From Sulfuricurvum sp. (lineage in GTDB: Bacteria; Campylobacterota; Campylobacteria; Campylobacterales; Sulfurimonadaceae): a DNA stretch of 10,406 bases. Each line of letters opens with the position of its first letter. Within the stretch, counting starts at the first letter, position 1. A model generated the notes under the pieces. The model was not told the DNA's origin. It did no database searches and worked only from the letters and a program-made list of their open reading frames with translations. The stretch lies in NCBI GenBank assembly GCA_024635855.1, contig JAGXHZ010000094.1, positions 1 through 10,406 of the forward strand. Direction: 5' to 3'. Below, piece after piece: positions 1-5,278 of the stretch. A program made the translations under genes and the position numbers.

Positions 1-146
1 ATCTCTGCTCCTCGAAGCAGCCCCTCTGTATCTGCTTTGTAAAACAATAGAGGGAAATCTCCCATTTCACCTGAGAAACGAAAATCTTCAGCAATATTGT
101 GAATAATTGCCTTAATCCGCTCTCCCTTAATGATCCGCTTGGACAT
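1..146 (-). CDS. Unrecognised protein, N-terminal fragment (cut by window edge)
   Basis: On the minus strand an ATG at 146-144 opens a frame that stays open to the window edge (48 complete codons). It begins MSKRIIKGERIKAIIHNIAE and continues DFRFSGEMGDFPLLF. A textbook Shine-Dalgarno, AGGAGG (156-151), lies four bases before the ATG, which is the main evidence that the gene is real. The start is basic and then mixed alpha/beta in character. There is no signal peptide or membrane segment, so the product is probably cytoplasmic. I do not recognise a family from 48 residues. It is divergent from the diguanylate cyclase gene, sharing the intergenic region 147-242, so the two could be co-regulated, but nothing in the sequence proves this. 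Confidence 0.7.
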   Translation of the reverse strand, partial: MSKRIIKGERIKAIIHNIAEDFRFSGEMGDFPLLFYKADTEGLLRGAE

Positions 147-242
147 CTTTCCTCCTCGATTTTTATTTTTTTATTCTAGTCTTTTTTGGTATAGGAGTTG
201 CTTAGAATAAACATCTATGCCCCAAAAGGTGCACTACTGTTT
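147..242. promoter_or_regulatory. Divergent intergenic region, probable promoters both ways
   Basis: This T/A-rich 96-base gap separates two divergent genes, so it must hold both promoters. A T-run region (159-187) and a -10-like TAGAAT at 203-208 face the plus-strand cyclase gene. No matching -35 is visible, which is common for sigma70 promoters in Campylobacterota. A start site just downstream of 208 would place the cyclase ATG at 243 about 28 bases into the message, favouring that start. Boxes are tentative. Confidence 0.3.
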
Positions 243-1451
243 ATGGAATCCTTACAGCTTAAAACCAAACTATTATATTTGCTTCTGAGTGTCGCAGCAG
301 GGATTGTAGTAGTTGGTTTTGTCGGCTATCTTAATCTCCTTACCATGAAAAAAAATGTCGATACACTCTATTTTGGTTCACTCATCCCCCTTGGTGAATT
401 AAGCTCCATCACGTCTGCTTACCATCATGATCTCGAAGCCGGTGTTTACCGATGGAAAGAAGGAATTATCAGCAATGAGGATTTAGCTCAATCTATCACA
501 TTAGGTCTTGAACATATCGATCAGATGTGGGCTAGATATTTATCTCATCACAAGCGTCCCGAAGAGCTCCCTTATATCCATCACACCGAACAACAAATCG
601 AGAATATGAAACACTATTTTGAGGAGATACGTGCTCTAGCGCTCAACCACACCTCCCGATCTGCTATTTCAGTGGTCACTCTCGCAGATAACACTACCAC
701 GATTCACAACACCGTTTCTGGGCTCATTGCCTATGAAACCGCCACTGCTACTTACGAGCGTTCTCTTCTTCTCACGCATCATCAAAATTCTCTTATGCAG
801 CTTGCCGTGATGTTAGGGGTTATTTTACTGGGGGTCATGACCTTTGCGTGGCGTATTTTTATGCAAATAGAACAACAACAGCAGCAACTTCTTCAATCAA
901 CAGAAGCCCTCAAACATCTCAATATCAAACTTGAACAAGCGTCCTATACCGATACTCTCACAGGGATTTTTAACCGACGCTATTTCAATCTAGTGTACGA
1001 GCGCGAATTCAAACGAGCATTACGTGCCAATAAATCCATAACATTTATGATGATTGATATCGATTTTTTCAAACGATACAACGATACTTACGGACACTTG
1101 CAAGGGGATATCGCGCTGCAAAACGTTGCTCGGATATTGAAAACATCCTTATTGCGCCCGGGGGATTTTGTCTTTCGTTTGGGAGGCGAAGAGTTTGGGA
1201 TCATCCTCACCGAAACCGATTGTCCTAACGCTCGAAAAATGGGAGAAAAATTAAGATTCAACGTAGAATCCCTCAACATGGAGCATAAAGGAAATAAAAG
1301 CTGTGGTCTTCTCACCATCTCAGCAGGTGCGATTTGCATCGTACCTACCGAATCAATGAACAACGAATCACTGCTGCACAGTGCCGATACCAACCTCTAT
1401 ACAGCCAAAGAACGAGGACGTAATATGGTTGTATTTACTAATACGTTATGA
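243..1451 (+). CDS. Membrane-bound diguanylate cyclase with periplasmic sensor domain
   Basis: Predicted to make cyclic di-GMP from two GTP at the inner membrane. For the 402-residue product from ATG 243: TM1 about residues 9-31; a helical periplasmic region about 32-184, of the length of four-helix-bundle sensors; TM2 about 185-206; a Gln-rich coiled linker (about 208-232); and a GGDEF domain from DTLTGIFNRRYF (237-248) to the C-terminus. The active site reads RLGGEEF with GGEEF at 314-318. RPGD (305-308) sits exactly five residues before it, the position of the RxxD product-inhibition site. Metal and substrate residues DIDFFKRYNDTYGH (272-285) are intact, so an active, feedback-inhibited enzyme is expected. 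There is no EAL domain. The ligand cannot be read from sequence. An in-frame TTG at 198 would add 15 residues, but AGGAG touches it with no spacing; AAAGG at 225-229 is a fair though distant site for ATG 243. The 3' end overlaps the convergent SUI1 gene by six bases. Confidence 0.88.
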   Translation: MESLQLKTKLLYLLLSVAAGIVVVGFVGYLNLLTMKKNVDTLYFGSLIPLGELSSITSAYHHDLEAGVYRWKEGIISNEDLAQSITLGLEHIDQMWARYLSHHKRPEELPYIHHTEQQIENMKHYFEEIRALALNHTSRSAISVVTLADNTTTIHNTVSGLIAYETATATYERSLLLTHHQNSLMQLAVMLGVILLGVMTFAWRIFMQIEQQQQQLLQSTEALKHLNIKLEQASYTDTLTGIFNRRYFNLVYEREFKRALRANKSITFMMIDIDFFKRYNDTYGHLQGDIALQNVARILKTSLLRPGDFVFRLGGEEFGIILTETDCPNARKMGEKLRFNVESLNMEHKGNKSCGLLTISAGAICIVPTESMNNESLLHSADTNLYTAKERGRNMVVFTNTL

Positions 1452-1787
1452 TTTTGGATTTTTAAATCTAAACCCTATTTTTTCAAGCTGTTCACGTAAC
1501 TTTGAAGCAATTTCGCCTTGAAACTCCATCCAGCCTTCTTTATACGCACCACCGCAAGCAAGAGATTTTTTGAGGATTGAGAGATTTTTTTGCCCCTGCG
1601 AATCACTAAGGTTAAAAGGTCCAACGAGAGTCACCACTTTCCCTTTGCGTTTCTCTTTTTGAAAAACGAGACGATGTGCGGAGGGTTCTAGAATGGTAAG
1701 TGTTTTAGCGGCTTTTTCTTCTTCTAGCTTCCATCCATCGTCCCAAGATGCCCCAATATCAAAGGATAGTTTTTCACCCCTCGCCAT
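1446..1787 (-). CDS. SUI1/YciH-family translation initiation factor-like protein
   Basis: A 113-residue protein of the SUI1 (eIF1-like, E. coli YciH) family. Members are small single-domain proteins that bind the small ribosomal subunit and affect start-codon fidelity; the bacterial role is less settled than that of eIF1. The SUI1 domain covers about 38-110. The basic strand EKRKGKVVTLVGPF (45-59 region), SQGQKNLSILKKSLACGG (63-80) and the EFQGEIASKLREQLEKIGF stretch (88-106) follow the family pattern, including the conserved CGG and QG. The N-terminal MARGEKL replaces the longer extension seen in archaeal/eukaryotic forms. The ATG at 1787-1785 has GGGAGA five bases upstream, and the longer upstream open frame lacks family similarity. 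It is the last gene of the minus operon, overlaps the DUF1653 gene by 14 bases, and ends in TAA directly abutting the cyclase TGA. Confidence 0.9.
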   Translation of the reverse strand: MARGEKLSFDIGASWDDGWKLEEEKAAKTLTILEPSAHRLVFQKEKRKGKVVTLVGPFNLSDSQGQKNLSILKKSLACGGAYKEGWMEFQGEIASKLREQLEKIGFRFKNPKS

Positions 1788-1989
1788 TAGAATCTCCCAT
1801 GTAGACAAAACGCTTTGTCCCGTCTTCAAGTACCCCATCGAACATCTCAAGCGATCGTATCCACAATCCACGTTCACCATACAGTGCTCGATAAACAACG
1901 AGCAATTCTTCGGTTTCTGAGTGCTTTGCAACACCGCTTACCTCATACTCATTCCCTTTATAGTGGAGGTATTTCCCATTTTTAAGCAC
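1774..1989 (-). CDS. DUF1653 family small protein
   Basis: A 71-residue protein. LHYKGNEYEVSGVAKHSET (residues 8-26), VVYRALYGERGLWIRSLEMF (31-50) and RF (60-61) match the DUF1653 pattern (HYKG, Y-V-GVA-HSET-E, VVY-LYG, LWVRP-MF). Family members are usually 65-80 residues, so this one is full length. The function is unknown; the short beta-rich pattern suggests a compact barrel-like fold, which is my inference. The start is GTG at 1989-1987, with AAGGTG about four bases upstream. It begins inside the last codons of the preceding gene (8-base overlap) and its own end runs 14 bases into the SUI1 gene, so it is almost certainly translated in coupling with both. Its last residues (MGDSNGEG) are encoded by the SUI1 ribosome-binding region and are probably unconstrained. 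Cytoplasmic; no signal peptide or membrane segment. Confidence 0.85.
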   Translation of the reverse strand: MLKNGKYLHYKGNEYEVSGVAKHSETEELLVVYRALYGERGLWIRSLEMFDGVLEDGTKRFVYMGDSNGEG

Positions 1990-2815
1990 GGATCACCTTT
2001 TGTACCAACGCGCTCACACCTTTAACTTCCAGCTTATTACTGCTTGCCATCATCAAAATCGGATTCATGCAATAAAGATTATTATCATACACTACAACCA
2101 TAATTTCATCGTTCTCTTGAAGGAAATTGGTTTCACCGAAATGGGTATAGCGCGTTGCACCAATACTAATAATGGCTTGTTTCGGATAGCCGGCTTCTTT
2201 TAAATATTCGCTGACAGGTTCTAGTGGTCCCGTATCTTTTTGGGTGTTGATTTGGTTACTCATCCACTCAGTGAGCTTATCGTAAAAATAGCTGTACCCC
2301 GTAAGTTCAACATCTTCACCATAACGCATCAGCATCCCCTCACGTCGTAAAAACGAAGCAATCCGATAGCTGTCCATCACTCCGCCGCGCCCAAAATAAT
2401 CAATAGGTATAAGAGTGTCTGACAGTCCCTTGGAACATTCTCCCCAATTTTTTTTGTGGCTGATTTTAGGAGCACCTTCGATGCGCAGAGAACAATCATT
2501 ATAGGCACCGAAAAATTTGGGAATTATCTGCGTAACATTACCGAGCATATCGTAGGTCAGATCACAAATCAATGCCACTTCCGGCTCAATTTGGACATTG
2601 CATGGATTGGTTGGGAGAATGATCGTGTCACAGCTGAGGGGATACGTCCCTAAAAAATCAGGACGGTTGGGGATATAAAAAGGGAACATCCCTTTGGGAC
2701 CGTTGGGATCATCGGTGATGATATCTTTGAAATCAGCACTCTCACCTGCTTGTTCGAGGTGAAGGGCAAAATTTCCAGCAACACCTAACCCAATAAAGTT
2801 TTTATAATTCGCCAC
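1982..2815 (-). CDS. DUF5718-like protein with FAH-fold-like signatures
   Basis: A 277-residue cytoplasmic protein that I recall as a DUF5718 type, found widely in Campylobacterota; no function is established that I know of. Order of motifs: FIGLGVAGNFALHLEQAGE (7-25), PKGMFPFYIPN (40-50), LGTYPLSCDTIILP (55-68), VQIEPEVALICD (74-85), FFGAYNDCSLR (101-111), KKNWGECSKG (121-130) and a C-terminal GETNFLQENDEIMVVVYD block (227-244). The sequence G-x-N...H-x-E, then E-x-E (E77, E79), then ND-x-s-x-R (D107) and K-G (129-130) resembles the metal-binding layout of fumarylacetoacetate-hydrolase (FAH) fold enzymes. A divalent-metal C-C bond hydrolase or decarboxylase is therefore possible; this is inference. 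The start is GTG at 2815-2813 with GAGG (2828-2825) nine bases upstream. The open frame extending to 2926 lies inside the ABC-F gene and lacks family similarity. It overlaps the ABC-F gene by 14 bases and the DUF1653 gene by 8. Confidence 0.82.
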   Translation of the reverse strand: MANYKNFIGLGVAGNFALHLEQAGESADFKDIITDDPNGPKGMFPFYIPNRPDFLGTYPLSCDTIILPTNPCNVQIEPEVALICDLTYDMLGNVTQIIPKFFGAYNDCSLRIEGAPKISHKKNWGECSKGLSDTLIPIDYFGRGGVMDSYRIASFLRREGMLMRYGEDVELTGYSYFYDKLTEWMSNQINTQKDTGPLEPVSEYLKEAGYPKQAIISIGATRYTHFGETNFLQENDEIMVVVYDNNLYCMNPILMMASSNKLEVKGVSALVQKVIRA

Positions 2816-4406
2816 TTGCTTTTGCCTCAGCAAACTCTTCGTACGAACCTTTGAAGTCGGTGTAGGTTCCATCGAGGTGCAATTCAATAATGCGGTCTGC
2901 AAATGCATCGAGAAGCTCACGGTCATGGCTCACACAAATAACATTCCCTTCAAAGTCCAGCAATGCTTCGCCCAGAGCAATAATCGCTTCGAGGTCAAGG
3001 TGATTGGTAGGCTCATCGAGGACGAGAAAATTTCCCCCCTCAAGCATCATTTTAGAGAGCATCATACGATGTTTTTCTCCCCCTGAAATCTTCTCAACGC
3101 TTTTTTCTTGCTGTTCGCCGTTAAAAAGCATACGTCCTAGACAGTTGCGAATTTCAGAAATTTCACGCTTAGGATCAAACCCACGAAGCCAATCGTACAG
3201 CGTTCCATCGCCTTTGATTTTATCGGTCGTATCTTGAGGGAAATAACTGTATTCAATCGTCGCTCCCCATGTAACGGTTCCAGCAGCAGGCTTAAATTCT
3301 TCCATAAGAATTTTACATAAGGTTGATTTTCCCGCACCATTGGCACCGATAATGGCAATTTTTTCGCCCGGAGCAACAAGAATATCAAAATCACGTAAAA
3401 CGTTCAAATCGCCATAGTTATGAGAAACATTCGCCACACGCAACGCTTCATCCCCCATAGGACGTTTTGCCTTAAAGACGATGCTTGGATCACGGCGGCT
3501 TGAGGGCTTGATGTCTTCAATACTCATTTTATCCAGTTGTTTTTGACGTGAGGTAGCTTGTTTCGCTTTGGATGCATTCGCCGAGAAACGACGGACGAAG
3601 GCTTCAAGCTGCTCTTTTTCTTTTACTTTTTTATCTCGATCAAGCTGCATTTGGTTTGCCATGATGGTAGAGGCCATATACCAATCGTCATACGTTCCTG
3701 TAAATTCACGAATTTTTTGGAAATCGACATCGAGGATATTGGTCACAACCGCATTGATAAAGTGACGGTCATGGGAGACAATAACCAATGTTCCGGCATG
3801 GCGCTGAAGTTCACGCTCCAACCATCCGATTGTCTCGATATCCAAGTTATTCGTCGGCTCATCGAGAAACAATACATCCGGCTTTGGATACAGCACTTGC
3901 GCCAACAAGACTTTAAATTTTTCGGATGAAGGAAGGGTTGACATAAGGTTTTGGTGAAACTCAGCGCTAATCCCCACCGTCTCCAAAATCTTTGCAATTT
4001 GGACATCGTATTCGTAGGTCGGATCTTCTTCCACAGAAATCATTTCCAGTTCTGCAAGACGATCATTGGTTTTATCGTCCTCAAAATCACCGGTAGTGTA
4101 AAGAATCTCTTTCTCTTTGATCGCATCATAAAGACGTTTATTCCCAAATAAAACGGTATCGGCGATGGTAAAATCTTCATAAGCAAACTGATTTTGCCCC
4201 AAAATACCTACTTTTAGTCCCGGCTCGATAGAGACGTCACCTTCGTAGTCTTTAATCTTACCGCTAAGAATATTTAAAAATGTCGTTTTTCCTGCGCCAT
4301 TGGCTCCGATGAGACCGTAACGCTTATTACGGTCAAGCTTAAGGTTAATCCCCTCAAATAAAACTCGACTTCCAAAACGCATTGCTAATTTTGTGACTTG
4401 TACCAT
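2802..4406 (-). CDS. ybiT: ABC-F family ATPase, YbiT type
   Basis: A 534-residue soluble protein with two ABC ATPase domains and no membrane segment: an ABC-F protein. These bind the ribosomal E site and act on the P-site tRNA during translation rather than transporting. Domain 1 has Walker A GANGAGKT (34-41), Walker B with DEPTNNLD (182-189) and SHD (211-213). Domain 2 has Walker A GANGAGKS (354-361), signature SGGE (441-444), DEPTNHLD (464-471) and SHD (493-495). The linker at about 240-310, including FVRRFSANASKAKQATSR (270-287), is the P-site tRNA interaction region. The first-domain signature is degenerate (LPSSEKFKVLLAQ, 158-170), as in E. coli YbiT (530 residues), which it resembles throughout, including QNQFAYEDFT near residue 71. 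It is the first gene of a four-gene operon. The ATG at 4406-4404 has AGAGAG upstream and a TATAAT at 4450-4445. Substrate specificity within ABC-F is not readable. Confidence 0.93.
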   Translation of the reverse strand: MVQVTKLAMRFGSRVLFEGINLKLDRNKRYGLIGANGAGKTTFLNILSGKIKDYEGDVSIEPGLKVGILGQNQFAYEDFTIADTVLFGNKRLYDAIKEKEILYTTGDFEDDKTNDRLAELEMISVEEDPTYEYDVQIAKILETVGISAEFHQNLMSTLPSSEKFKVLLAQVLYPKPDVLFLDEPTNNLDIETIGWLERELQRHAGTLVIVSHDRHFINAVVTNILDVDFQKIREFTGTYDDWYMASTIMANQMQLDRDKKVKEKEQLEAFVRRFSANASKAKQATSRQKQLDKMSIEDIKPSSRRDPSIVFKAKRPMGDEALRVANVSHNYGDLNVLRDFDILVAPGEKIAIIGANGAGKSTLCKILMEEFKPAAGTVTWGATIEYSYFPQDTTDKIKGDGTLYDWLRGFDPKREISEIRNCLGRMLFNGEQQEKSVEKISGGEKHRMMLSKMMLEGGNFLVLDEPTNHLDLEAIIALGEALLDFEGNVICVSHDRELLDAFADRIIELHLDGTYTDFKGSYEEFAEAKASGEL

Positions 4407-4444
4407 GTATCAGACTCTCTTTTTTATCATTGTTTAATAGCGCG

Positions 4445-4450
4445 ATTATA
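4445..4450 (-). promoter_or_regulatory. Probable -10 box of the ybiT operon
   Basis: Read on the minus strand, GGATATAATCGCGC contains a perfect TATAAT (4450-4445) 38 bases before the ybiT ATG. Transcription would start near 4438, giving a leader of about 31 bases. No TTGACA-like -35 stands at the right distance, which is typical of the phylum. Confidence 0.5.
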
Positions 4451-4575
4451 TCCAAGAGGAGATAAGAGGACGCTTTTATTATTGATATAAGCTATTTGAA
4501 TCATCATTAAGTATTATTCTTTGTGACTTTACGCTTCATTCACCTTTTTTAACATTAGCCTAAGATTCGAGCAGA

Positions 4576-4609
4576 TAAAATAAGTCCTAAGGATTATGCT
4601 GGTTATAGT
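4576..4609 (+). promoter_or_regulatory. Candidate promoter region of the RRM protein gene
   Basis: Upstream of the plus-strand RRM gene there are three -10-like hexamers: TAAAAT (4576-4581), TATGCT (4595-4600) and TATAGT (4604-4609). None has a convincing -35 box. The gene must be promoted from this divergent gap because its upstream neighbour points the other way; which box is used cannot be decided by eye. Confidence 0.3.
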
Positions 4610-4623
4610 TCGATTTTTCTCAC

Positions 4624-4627
4624 GGAG
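4624..4627 (+). promoter_or_regulatory. Ribosome-binding site fixing the GTG start of the RRM gene
   Basis: GGAG lies six bases before GTG 4634-4636. The ATG that overlaps it (4632-4634) is immediately followed by TGA in its own frame, so it cannot start a protein; GTG is the only sensible start. Confidence 0.7.
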
Positions 4628-4633
4628 CACAAT

Positions 4634-4915
4634 GTGATACAAATTTATGTCGGGAATATTCCCTACGGCAAAGATGAAAACGATCTTAAAGATCTTTTCG
4701 GACAATACGGTGAAGTTAGTTCAGTCAAATTCGTTAACGACAAAGAGACGGGACGTTTTCGTGGTTTCGGTTTTGTTGAAATGGTAAACCAAGATGAAGC
4801 GAACAAGGCAATCACTGCACTTGAAAATAGTGATTTTGGTGGACGTACCCTTCGTGTCAATGAAGCGCGTCCTCGTGCACCACGCCCTCCACGTGAGCGT
4901 AGCAACAACTGGTAA
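4634..4915 (+). CDS. Small RRM-domain RNA-binding protein
   Basis: A 93-residue protein that is almost entirely one RNA recognition motif, of the bacterial glycine-poor Rbp type. RNP2 is IYVGNI (4-9) and RNP1 is RGFGFVEM (43-50), both with the aromatic residues that stack on RNA bases. Helix 1 is DENDLKDLFGQYGEV (14-28). A short Arg/Pro tail (residues 78-93, ending ERSNNW) follows the domain and may add unspecific RNA affinity. Such proteins bind single-stranded RNA; in bacteria their targets are mostly unknown, with cold or stress roles in some cyanobacteria. The start is GTG. It is divergent from the ybiT operon and followed by a possible hairpin terminator, so it may be transcribed alone. 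Confidence 0.92.
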   Translation: MIQIYVGNIPYGKDENDLKDLFGQYGEVSSVKFVNDKETGRFRGFGFVEMVNQDEANKAITALENSDFGGRTLRVNEARPRAPRPPRERSNNW

Positions 4916-4923
4916 AAGATACT

Positions 4924-4962
4924 GAAGCTCATTTATGGGCTTCACCCTGCCTTTCTTTTTTT
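4924..4962 (+). terminator. Possible intrinsic terminator after the RRM gene
   Basis: GAAGCTC (4924-4930) pairs with GGGCTTC (4937-4943), a seven-pair stem with one G-U pair and the six-base loop ATTTAT. An interrupted T-run follows (4952-4962), mostly T with one C. The eight-base gap between stem and T-run makes it imperfect, so termination may be partial. Confidence 0.45.
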
Positions 4963-4970
4963 CTCACCTC

Positions 4971-4976
4971 TATACT
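4971..4976 (+). promoter_or_regulatory. Candidate -10 box for the S4 protein gene
   Basis: TATACT follows a T-rich stretch just after the putative terminator and lies 27 bases before the ATG at 5004. There is no recognisable -35. It is plausible as the S4 gene's own promoter if the hairpin upstream ends the RRM message. Confidence 0.35.
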
Positions 4977-5003
4977 CAATAATATTTTAATTTTGGACAA
5001 AAA

Positions 5004-5207
5004 ATGACTTTTACTTTAACCGATGAAAACATCGAACTTACTAAACTTTTGAAGGTATTAGACCTCGTAGATTCAGGCGGACAAGCCAAAATGCTTATCG
5101 ATGAAGGACACGTTAAACGAAACGGAGAAGTCGAAACACGCAAGCGTGCTAAAATACTTCGAGGTGAACAGATTCAAATTGGGGATGTCATTATCACGGT
5201 CAATTGA
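5004..5207 (+). CDS. S4-domain RNA-binding protein, YbcJ-like
   Basis: A 67-residue protein consisting of a single S4 RNA-binding fold. LTKLLKVLDLVDSGGQAKML (12-31), IDEGHVKRNGEVETRKRAKI (32-51) and a final GDVIITVN strand (60-67) match E. coli YbcJ, a stand-alone S4 protein, in order and length. Gly25-Gly26 with the following helix and the VKRNG turn with the RKR cluster (46-48) form the usual RNA-contacting surface. The RNA target is unknown; rRNA or tRNA is expected from the family. ATG 5004 is preceded by a weak GGACA. It stands alone between a possible terminator and the next gene's promoter, whose -35 box overlaps its stop codon. Neighbouring genes for RRM, ABC-F and SUI1 proteins give it a translation-related setting. 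Confidence 0.88.
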   Translation: MTFTLTDENIELTKLLKVLDLVDSGGQAKMLIDEGHVKRNGEVETRKRAKILRGEQIQIGDVIITVN

Positions 5208-5232
5208 TTATTAATGGAGTTTTAACTATAAT
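5204..5232 (+). promoter_or_regulatory. Sigma70-type promoter for the ctp-pur operon
   Basis: TTGATT (5204-5209) and a perfect TATAAT (5227-5232) are separated by exactly 17 bases, the best promoter in the window. Transcription would begin near 5239, giving a leader of about 40 bases before the ctp ATG at 5279, too short for a known purine riboswitch. The -35 overlaps the TGA of the S4 gene. Confidence 0.7.
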
Positions 5233-5278
5233 TATATATCTTAAATACTCATGTAGACCAAAAAGGTTTTAGTAAGCC

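Noticed and set aside
198..242. TTG start extending the diguanylate cyclase by 15 residues
   Set aside because: AGGAG directly touches the TTG, leaving no spacing, and the added residues precede a normal N-terminal anchor that begins well at ATG 243.
868..890. CAACAACAACAGCAGCAA-like short repeat
   Set aside because: It encodes a Gln run in the coiled linker of the cyclase; no further copies, so not a functional repeat array.
1088..1393. 101-codon minus-strand open frame inside the cyclase gene
   Set aside because: Antisense to the conserved GGDEF coding sequence, with no recognisable family or ribosome-binding site.
1788..1934. Upstream extension of the SUI1 gene
   Set aside because: This stretch codes for the DUF1653 protein in another frame; the SUI1 family start fits ATG 1787 with GGGAGA before it.
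2816..2926. Upstream extension of the DUF5718-like gene
   Set aside because: Lies within the end of the ABC-F gene and shows no family similarity; GTG 2815 has a GAGG site and begins at the conserved motif.
3558..3929. 123-codon plus-strand open frame
   Set aside because: Antisense to the conserved linker and first ATPase domain of the ABC-F gene; composition is that of a reverse-strand shadow.
5233..5278. Purine riboswitch upstream of the ctp-pur operon
   Set aside because: The leader after the likely start site is only about 40 bases, and purC follows ctp by two bases, so there is no space for one.
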